A stretch of 64,000 bases of DNA, from positions 62,001 through 126,000 of the forward strand of contig DASPIZ010000135.1 of the NCBI GenBank assembly GCA_035628875.1, written 5' to 3'. Position 1 is the first letter of the stretch. Each line of letters starts with the position of its first letter. Below are positions 58,504 through 64,000 of this stretch, one piece after another. The notes beneath the pieces were generated by a model, which saw nothing but the letters and a program-made list of their open reading frames with translations, was not told where the DNA came from and ran no database searches. Source of the stretch: Ohtaekwangia sp035628875. Its GTDB lineage: Bacteria; Bacteroidota; Bacteroidia; Cytophagales; Cyclobacteriaceae. A program made the position numbers and the translations under genes.

Positions 58504-58680
58504 AGTTCAAGGTTCAAAGTCCAAAGTTCAAAGTTTAAAATTCAAGGTTCCAGGTTTGAGTTTGAGGTTCGAGGTTCAAAGTTTTAAAGTTCGAGGTTCA
58601 AGATTTAAGGTTTCGACAAAACTCAAAAGTTTCGAAAAACAACCTGAAGCTTATCGCCTGTAGCTTGCAGCTTATCGCAA
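58504..58680 (+). repeat. Composite-type repeat, copy 6
   Basis: 58504-58612 is a run of 7-bp words: AGTTCAA, GGTTCAA, AATTCAA and then GTTTGAG and GTTCGAG. 58640-58680 repeats CCTGTAGCTTGCAGC with 7-bp spacing. It fills the space between the DUF1684 start and the serine hydrolase stop. Order of modules partly matches copy 2. Confidence 0.72.
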
Positions 58681-58699
58681 AACCTGATAGCATCTAACC

Positions 58700-59980
58700 T
58701 CATATAGGTTTTTGCGCTTGTAACTGCTTTCGTCTCTCTTCTTCCCAGGCTACAATGTCTTCCCGGTGTTTCTGAAACAGATCGAAAAAAATCGGAATAC
58801 CATTATCGGGAAGTTCGCCCGGGGCATTGGCCAGAATACAAATCGCGATGTTATCTTTTTCATTCACAGCAACCTCACTCCGGTAGCCGTTTACATATCC
58901 TCCATGATACACCAACGTATCATCCGGATAATGAAGGATGCGCCAGCCCAAGCCATAGAAAGAATCACTCACGCGGTGCGTCCGTCCATAGTTACGATTT
59001 TTGGAACGTGCATGGATCGCAGGTGAAAACATGGTCGTGAGTGTTTCCGGGCGAATCACATCGGGCCGATTTCCCAATAGCGCCAGCATCCAATTCGCCA
59101 TATCAGAAATACTGGCATTAATTCCGCCAGCAGGGCTAACGTTGTAATACGTGTTTGTGATCTTTACTTTTCTCCACCCACCGCGTCTGCGTAAATGTGG
59201 TTTGGCAACATTCTTATTTGTAGCGATACTGAAATAATCAATGGAAGCATTTTTCATTCCCAGCGGACCAAACACTTTTTCAATCATCCACCCCTCGTAA
59301 GATTTGCCCGTCGCCGAATGAATGGCTTCGCCGATTAAACTATACGCCACGTTCTGGTAACTGTACAATTCACCAACATCTGCTACCAAAGGAACCCCCT
59401 GTAGACGCTGTAGCATCTCTTTCAACGGAAGTCCTTCTTCTACAAGATTGGTATACGCATGAACCGGAAGCCCCGTAGAATGAGAAAGCACATGACGAAG
59501 CGTGAGCCGTTGGGTTTGCTCTGGTGAATTCAATGAAAACTCAGGCACATAACGAAGCACATGATCGTCCCATTGAAGTCTGTTCTCCTCGACAAGTATA
59601 CCGGTTAAAAATGAAGCAAAACATTTTGACACAGATGCAAGTCGAAAAACGGTATTCACATTAATGGAATCTTTCTTTCCCACTTCGCGAACACCAAACC
59701 CCTTCATGTATACGATGGTGGAATCTTTAACAATGGCAATTGCCGCGCCCGGCGTTTGTGAAAATAATTTTAACAGATGAAGCTGGTCCTCATACTCTTC
59801 CACCAATTCTTCCATATACGGATTTACTTCGACGCGGGCTTTCGGCTTGAGAAGGCGACGTTGAATAGGATGGTCTGATTTGATGTACATCTGCGCCACC
59901 AAAATCGGAAGCATAAGTAAAACCAAACCCACCCCAATCAAAATAAAATATTTCCTTTTGATTTTTTTTCGTCTCCACAT
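58700..59980 (-). CDS. Membrane-anchored serine hydrolase (class C beta-lactamase fold)
   Basis: 426 residues. N-terminal membrane anchor (YFILIGVGLVLLMLPILVAQMY), then the SxxK motif S116-V-S-K119 in FRLASVSKCFAS, YxN as YSYQNVAYSLIG and HGG in VYHGGYVNGYRSEV. Family members act as peptidases or esterases; beta-lactam hydrolysis is not implied. Fold is on the periplasmic side by its anchor. Single-gene unit. Confidence 0.9.
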   Translation of the reverse strand: MWRRKKIKRKYFILIGVGLVLLMLPILVAQMYIKSDHPIQRRLLKPKARVEVNPYMEELVEEYEDQLHLLKLFSQTPGAAIAIVKDSTIVYMKGFGVREVGKKDSINVNTVFRLASVSKCFASFLTGILVEENRLQWDDHVLRYVPEFSLNSPEQTQRLTLRHVLSHSTGLPVHAYTNLVEEGLPLKEMLQRLQGVPLVADVGELYSYQNVAYSLIGEAIHSATGKSYEGWMIEKVFGPLGMKNASIDYFSIATNKNVAKPHLRRRGGWRKVKITNTYYNVSPAGGINASISDMANWMLALLGNRPDVIRPETLTTMFSPAIHARSKNRNYGRTHRVSDSFYGLGWRILHYPDDTLVYHGGYVNGYRSEVAVNEKDNIAICILANAPGELPDNGIPIFFDLFQKHREDIVAWEEERRKQLQAQKPI

Positions 59981-60007
59981 GCTGGCAAATAAAGGATGTT
60001 ACACCGA

Positions 60008-60706
60008 TTATAGCAACCCCTCATCCGCAAAACTGAAATACTTGTTCCCCGCAATGATCAGATGATCAAGCACCTGGATCTCAAGTAACTTGCCACTCTC
60101 CTTTAGTTTTTGTGTGAGATTCGTATCTGCCTGACTCGGCGTGAGATTTCCGGAAGGATGATTGTGCGCCAGGATAAGCCCGCTCGCCAATTCTTCCAGT
60201 GCAAATTTAAAAATGATTTTAGGATCGGCTACTGTACCCGCTACGCCACCCTGACTGATCTGCACTTTCCGTACTACACGATTCGCACGATTCAACAGCA
60301 TGACCCAGAATTCTTCGTGAGGCAAATCCTGTAGACTGGATCTCAAGAGATCAAACGCATCGCGCGAGCCGCTAATTCTTGGTTTGCTGTCGGGCGCAAT
60401 CTCCTTTCTCCGACGACCTAACTCCAGCGCAGCCACAATGGATATCGCTTTTGCTTCACCTATGCCTTTGATCTTAATTAAATCTCTAACCGTAAGATTA
60501 CCCAGAGCATGAAGGTTATGATCCGCATCCTGTAAAACGCGTTTGGCAAGATCAACAGCACTCATGGTGGAAGAACCAGTGCCCAACAAAATGGCAATTA
60601 ACTCGGCATCTGATAACGCTGACTTTCCTTTCAATAATAATTTTTCTCGCGGACGGTCCTCAGGTGACCAATGCTTAATCCCAAGCGGTCGATTCTCTAA
60701 CTCCAT
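60008..60706 (-). CDS. radC: RadC/JAB-domain protein
   Basis: 232 residues from Met 60706 (a longer frame adds 16 residues). N-terminal helix-hairpin-helix (TVRDLIKIKGIGEAKAISIVAALELG, ~72-97), C-terminal JAMM domain with EEFWVMLLN, LAHNHPSGNLTPSQAD: His181, His183 and Asp194 for zinc binding. Named DNA repair protein, but its repair role is not proven. A heptamer array lies ~50 bp upstream. Confidence 0.93.
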   Translation of the reverse strand: MELENRPLGIKHWSPEDRPREKLLLKGKSALSDAELIAILLGTGSSTMSAVDLAKRVLQDADHNLHALGNLTVRDLIKIKGIGEAKAISIVAALELGRRRKEIAPDSKPRISGSRDAFDLLRSSLQDLPHEEFWVMLLNRANRVVRKVQISQGGVAGTVADPKIIFKFALEELASGLILAHNHPSGNLTPSQADTNLTQKLKESGKLLEIQVLDHLIIAGNKYFSFADEGLL

Positions 60707-60756
60707 AATGCATAACGGTTCGGCTAAAAATCGAAAAAGAAACGGAATAATCAAAA

Positions 60757-60834
60757 AATGGGTATTGGGTATTAGGAATTAGGTATTGGGTATTAGAAAT
60801 TAGGTATTGGGGTATTGGAAATTGGGTGGCGGGT
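60757..60834. repeat. Heptamer array (ATTRGGY)
   Basis: About ten degenerate 7-bp units of the same word as at 18057-18147, with one 8-bp slip (60813-60820). Lies upstream of radC and downstream of rpsT. Confidence 0.8.
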
Positions 60835-60902
60835 TAAGGAGTAGCGTTTCGTTAAATCCAACAAAACCGCTGCCCCGGAGAGGGTGAGGCAATAAAAAAA
60901 GA

Positions 60903-60942
60903 TTTGTGTTTCTTTGTGCCCTCTTTGTGCAACTTTGCGCTA
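60903..60942. repeat. Short TTTGTG-type repeat
   Basis: Four TTTGTG/TTTGCG words at 10-11-bp spacing, similar to words in the 5337-5526 block. Too short to say more. Confidence 0.4.
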
Positions 60943-60963
60943 CAACAGGCCACTCCAAAAAGC

Positions 60964-60988
60964 AAAACCCCACCTTGAAGGCAGGGTT
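60964..60988 (-). terminator. Rho-independent terminator of rpsT
   Basis: Minus strand AACCCTGCCTT with AAGGTGGGGTT (about 11 pairs, two G-U), followed by a T-rich TTTTGCTTTTT. About 30 bp after the rpsT stop. Confidence 0.75.
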
Positions 60989-61019
60989 CTTATATTCGAC
61001 GCTAAGAAGAATTCGGGTA

Positions 61020-61274
61020 TTAAGCCAGCTTACTAACGAATTTCGCCAGTTTTGACTTCTGGTTAGAGGCTTTTTTCTTATGAATGATATTTCTTTTGGC
61101 CAGCTTATCCAGCATTGAAGCTACCTGTTTTAAAAGGTTTTCAGCCTCAGATTTTACTGAAGTTGCCTTCAGCTTTTTGATCACCGTACGGGTGGTCTTG
61201 TGCTGATAGCGGTTTCTAACACGTTTTATCTCGTTTGCACGGATTCTTTTCTCTGCTGACTTATGATTTGCCAT
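61020..61274 (-). CDS. rpsT: 30S ribosomal protein S20
   Basis: 84 residues, MANHKSAEKRIRANEIKRVRNRYQHKTTRTVIKKLK, the standard S20 start; three-helix basic protein that binds 16S rRNA. It has a textbook Bacteroidota promoter (TTG-N19-TACCTTTG) just upstream and a terminator downstream, so it is a single-gene unit. Confidence 0.97.
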   Translation of the reverse strand: MANHKSAEKRIRANEIKRVRNRYQHKTTRTVIKKLKATSVKSEAENLLKQVASMLDKLAKRNIIHKKKASNQKSKLAKFVSKLA

Positions 61275-61296
61275 ATCTTTCTAAAAATAAGGACTG

Positions 61297-61326
61297 CAAA
61301 GGTAAGGGGATTTGAGAGAATTGCAA
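61297..61326 (-). promoter_or_regulatory. rpsT promoter (TTG-N19-TACCTTTG)
   Basis: Minus strand TTG 61326-61324 and TACCTTTG 61304-61297 with 19 bp between, a perfect match to the phylum consensus; the -7 box ends 22 bp before the ATG. Confidence 0.85.
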
Positions 61327-61852
61327 AAACAGGGCAGAAAATTTGTAATAAGCAATCAAAACAGTTTCTAACAGGCTGGCATTCACCCACCAAACTGCTG
61401 TCCTGCAACTCCCATTCGAAGCCGAATCCTGAGCACGGCATGCGCGCAAGGCAGCAGCACTGGGATTGCTCAGGAAATTAGGTAGTGTAATGAGAACTTT
61501 TTACCCGATTGTTTTCATAAAAACAGGCCACACCCACACCATCCTTCAGCATACTGGTATTGTCGCATAACATTATCTTTGGCCTGGTAGGGGAATGCGC
61601 GGATCATGTTCGGCGACAATGCCAGTATGCTGGGCCCAGCCGGCCCAGGAGGCGAAAAAACATGAATGAAAGATCATCTAAATTAATATCGGCAATCACT
61701 GAAAGAAGCACACCACTCCCCACACAATTTTCCCGAAAGTGATTGGCACTCTAAACGAATTTTTCCCTAACACGGAAAAAACGACCTCACCCAAAGCCCA
61801 TCGAAAGAAGACCTCTTGCTAAAGATGATTAACCCGGCTATTAAACAAATCA
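61327..61852. other. 526-bp gene-free region
   Basis: No open frame or tRNA is recognised. It contains a GC-richer part (61361-61470), the hairpin described at 61547-61632 and an A-rich tail before rlmD. Nothing else is supported. Confidence 0.5.
61547..61632. repeat. 27-bp inverted repeat (long hairpin)
   Basis: CAGCATACTGGTATTGTCGC at 61547-61566 (arm continues to 61573) faces its inverse at 61606-61632; the 27-nt arms match at 24 positions with a 32-nt loop. It sits between rpsT and rlmD in a region with no gene. It is followed by a GGGCCCAGCCGGCCC stretch. Confidence 0.85.
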
Positions 61853-63271
61853 CTACTTCCTTCTCAACGCCACCACATTCTCAACATGAATGGTATGCGG
61901 AAACATATCTACCGGCTGCACTGCCACGATATCATACGCCGTACTTAAGATCGCCAGATCCCGGGCCTGGGTTGCCGCATTACAGCTTACATAAATAATT
62001 TTCGAAGGTGCAGCATGCAAAAGCATCTTACACACATCTTCATGCATTCCTGCCCTTGGCGGATCTGTGATCACCGTATCAGGCCTGCCGTGTACATCTA
62101 AAAACTGTGTATCCAGAAGATTTTTGATATCGCCGGCGAAAAATTTTGTATTCGTGATTCCATTTAACGCTGAATTTATTTTCGCATCCTCAATCGCGGC
62201 AGCAACATATTCCAGTCCGACAACTTCTTTTGCCTGACCTGCTACAAAGTTGGCGATCGTACCAGTTCCGGTATACAGATCATAGACCAGCTCATCTCCT
62301 TTCAACGCCGCCATATTCCACGCCACTTTATAAAGCTCGAATGCCTGGTCAGAATTGGTTTGATAAAATGATTTCGGTCCTACCTGAAATTTTAAAACTC
62401 CACTCCCATCGGGTTTAGGCATCGTCTCAGTAATGAAAGCGTTACCCTTCCAGCAAACAATTTCCAGGTCACTGAAACTATCGTTCTTTTTTCCGTTGAT
62501 CACATAATTAAACGACGTGATCTGTGGAAAGTCTTTTTGGAGGCGAAGCAGGATCGCATCAATCCATTTCATCTCATCGTAAGTGACCTGCAAGATCACC
62601 ATCACTTCTCCGGTGTTCGCCGTGCGAATAGTGATCGTGCGCAAAAAACCGATTTGCTTTCTCAGATCAAAAAAAGGAATGTGGTGTTTGAGGGCTTCAT
62701 CTTTTACCGCAAGACGAATCGCATTGGATGGATTCGGCTGTAGATGACACTCCATTACATCAAACACTAGATCATACTTTCGTGGAATGTGATAACCCAG
62801 CGCGACTTCCCCCTGTCCGCGACCATCTTCTGCATGAAGCTCCTCGCGTGTAAGCCAACGTTGTGCGGAAAAAGTATAATCAAGTTTATTCCGGTAAAAC
62901 CGTGTATTTACCGAAGGCAGAATAGGCGATATATACGGAAGTTCCAATCCGCCGATGCGCTCCAGGTTATCCACAACCTGTTGCTGTTTATAGTGGAGCT
63001 GCGTTTCATATTCAATATGCTGCCATGAACAGCCACCACACAATCCAAAATGTATACAAAAAGGCGTCGCCCTGTTGGGGGAAAATGACGTAACCTCGGT
63101 GACCTTTCCCTCAAGGTAACTGGATTTTATCTTCGTAAGTTGTACACTCACAGTGTCGCCTGGCGCGCCACCTTGCAAAAAAATTACTTTTCCATCGATT
63201 CGTGAAACGCATTTGCCTTCAGCAGCCATGGTCTCCACGACAAGGTTTTCAATGATATCTCCTTTTCGCAT
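61853..63271 (-). CDS. rlmD: 23S rRNA (uracil-5-)-methyltransferase RlmD-type
   Basis: 472 residues from Met 63271; a longer frame adds 8 residues before the TRAM domain. TRAM-like N-terminal part (VVETMAAEGKCVSRIDGKVIFLQGGAPGD), an iron-sulfur motif CIHFGLCGGCSW (Cys-x6-Cys-x2-Cys), the SAM-binding LVYDLYTGTGTIANFVA, and the catalytic Cys in YVSCNAATQARDLA. Methylates a uracil of 23S rRNA; which position among RlmCD-type targets is not certain. Promoter -7 box lies 8 bp upstream. Confidence 0.9.
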   Translation of the reverse strand: MRKGDIIENLVVETMAAEGKCVSRIDGKVIFLQGGAPGDTVSVQLTKIKSSYLEGKVTEVTSFSPNRATPFCIHFGLCGGCSWQHIEYETQLHYKQQQVVDNLERIGGLELPYISPILPSVNTRFYRNKLDYTFSAQRWLTREELHAEDGRGQGEVALGYHIPRKYDLVFDVMECHLQPNPSNAIRLAVKDEALKHHIPFFDLRKQIGFLRTITIRTANTGEVMVILQVTYDEMKWIDAILLRLQKDFPQITSFNYVINGKKNDSFSDLEIVCWKGNAFITETMPKPDGSGVLKFQVGPKSFYQTNSDQAFELYKVAWNMAALKGDELVYDLYTGTGTIANFVAGQAKEVVGLEYVAAAIEDAKINSALNGITNTKFFAGDIKNLLDTQFLDVHGRPDTVITDPPRAGMHEDVCKMLLHAAPSKIIYVSCNAATQARDLAILSTAYDIVAVQPVDMFPHTIHVENVVALRRK

Positions 63272-63279
63272 ACGGGTCG

Positions 63280-63287
63280 CAAAAATA
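63280..63287 (-). promoter_or_regulatory. Candidate -7 box of rlmD
   Basis: TATTTTTG on the minus strand fits TAnnTTTG and ends 8 bp before the chosen start, so the leader would be very short; no TTG at the right spacing. Confidence 0.4.
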
Positions 63288-63349
63288 CAGAACATGCAAT
63301 GTTTTTCTGTATATCCTTATTGTTATCTTTAATATTGGGTGATTTGATT

Positions 63350-64000
63350 ATGAAAAGGTTGATATTGGTTCTGCTCTCGCTGTTTTCACTGCCTGTAATG
63401 GGCACACACATCGTCGGTGGCGAATTTGAATTTCTGTTCCGGGGTGTTGATCCTGCTAACGGTCAGTTTCGCTATCACCTCAGCCTCATCCTTTATTTTG
63501 ACAGGATCAACGGCAGCGAAGGCGCACGCGATGAAGAAATCATCATTCGTATTTTCCGGAAACGTGACAATGCGGTTATGCACGATAATATTTTGCTGCT
63601 CTACAACGATGCCCGCGACGTAGGGTATTACAAACCAGAATGTTCAAGCGGAAACTCCATTCAGACAGATCGCATCTATTACACTTACATGATCGGCAAT
63701 ACCCAGGCCGAATACAGACTGGACCCCGATGACTTTGATGATCCACAAGGGTACTACATTGCATGGGAACGCTGCTGCCGGAATTATGGCATCACCAATG
63801 TATACAGCGAAGATCCAAACACCGGAAGCACGCGTTATGCAGGACAAACTTTTTATCTCGAATTCCCACCGTTACGAAAAAACGGAAAGGATTTTTATAA
63901 CTCATCACCCTCTTTATTTCCTCCGCTCAGCGATTATGCTTGCCCGGGACGTTTCTACTGGGTGAAATTCAATGGAACAGATCCCGATGGCGATGAGCTC
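63350..64000 (+). CDS. Exported protein, partial at the window edge
   Basis: Frame open from ATG 63350 to the window end (217 residues visible). Signal peptide MKRLILVLLSLFSLPVMG, then THIVGGEFEFLFRGVDPANGQFRYHLSLILYFDR and a series of acidic beta segments with IAWERCCRNYGITN. This start (HIVGGEFE) is common in Bacteroidota proteins ending in a gliding-motility-associated or T9SS sorting domain, but the C terminus is not visible, so that is inference. A TATCTTTA box lies ~20 bp upstream. Confidence 0.75.
   Translation, partial: MKRLILVLLSLFSLPVMGTHIVGGEFEFLFRGVDPANGQFRYHLSLILYFDRINGSEGARDEEIIIRIFRKRDNAVMHDNILLLYNDARDVGYYKPECSSGNSIQTDRIYYTYMIGNTQAEYRLDPDDFDDPQGYYIAWERCCRNYGITNVYSEDPNTGSTRYAGQTFYLEFPPLRKNGKDFYNSSPSLFPPLSDYACPGRFYWVKFNGTDPDGDEL

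Overview
The window looks like a chromosomal segment from a Bacteroidota bacterium, most likely of the Cytophagales. The evidence is: several start sites preceded by the Bacteroidota promoter form (TTG, about 19 bp, TAnnTTTG) in place of a Shine-Dalgarno sequence; an STN/plug TonB-dependent receptor with a DUF4249 lipoprotein; an 800-residue FtsX-type permease; LytS/LytTR signalling; and DUF2911, DUF1684 and LiaF-like proteins. The genus is not fixed by the sequence. No rRNA, tRNA, CRISPR array, transposase, phage or plasmid gene was seen.

Layout: 1-5.0 kb carries signalling and envelope stress genes (partial TPR histidine kinase, LiaF-like membrane protein, DUF4288, LytS-type kinase, LytTR regulator). 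5.0-12.4 kb holds an ABC permease, a TetA-like transporter, YigZ, a DUF2807 surface protein and MgtC, separated by repeat blocks. 12.4-24.3 kb is housekeeping: prfB with its programmed frameshift, a B12 adenosyltransferase, a LolD-like ATPase, RNase HII, Nudix, MATE, an MTHFR-like protein, thioesterase, PlsC and GatC. 24.3-29.1 kb has a membrane-TPR protein, a SET-domain protein with a lysine-rich tail and a bile-acid-symporter homologue. 29.2-33.4 kb is a peroxide-defence cluster: katA, oxyR, ahpC and ahpD, with OxyR-like operator sequences. 33.5-42.7 kb has exported proteins (SIMPL, subtilase, aspartic protease, DUF2911, TonB receptor, a lipoprotein). 42.9-45.5 kb has an Old Yellow Enzyme with an ArsR regulator and a frameshifted MFS transporter. 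45.5-52.6 kb is a tight four-gene outer-membrane operon (unknown protein, TonB receptor, DUF4249, large MG2/plug-like protein). 52.8-57.5 kb is pheT, a coiled-coil protein, zapA and rny. 57.9-63.3 kb has DUF1684, a serine hydrolase, radC, rpsT and rlmD. A partial exported protein runs off the right edge.

The most unusual content is not coding. Intergenic spaces are filled with degenerate short-period repeats. Several unrelated repeat 'words' (GGTTCAA, TTTGAGG, AGCTCGT, GCTTGCA, ATTRGGY, GAAGTAC) all have a 7-bp period. A second class with an about 8-bp period forms long hairpins, including an alternating 106/109-bp array at 22.0-22.5 kb with a related copy at 37.8 kb. The 7-bp words are also combined in a fixed order into a composite element with several dispersed copies. 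Many blocks begin within a few bases of a stop or start codon.
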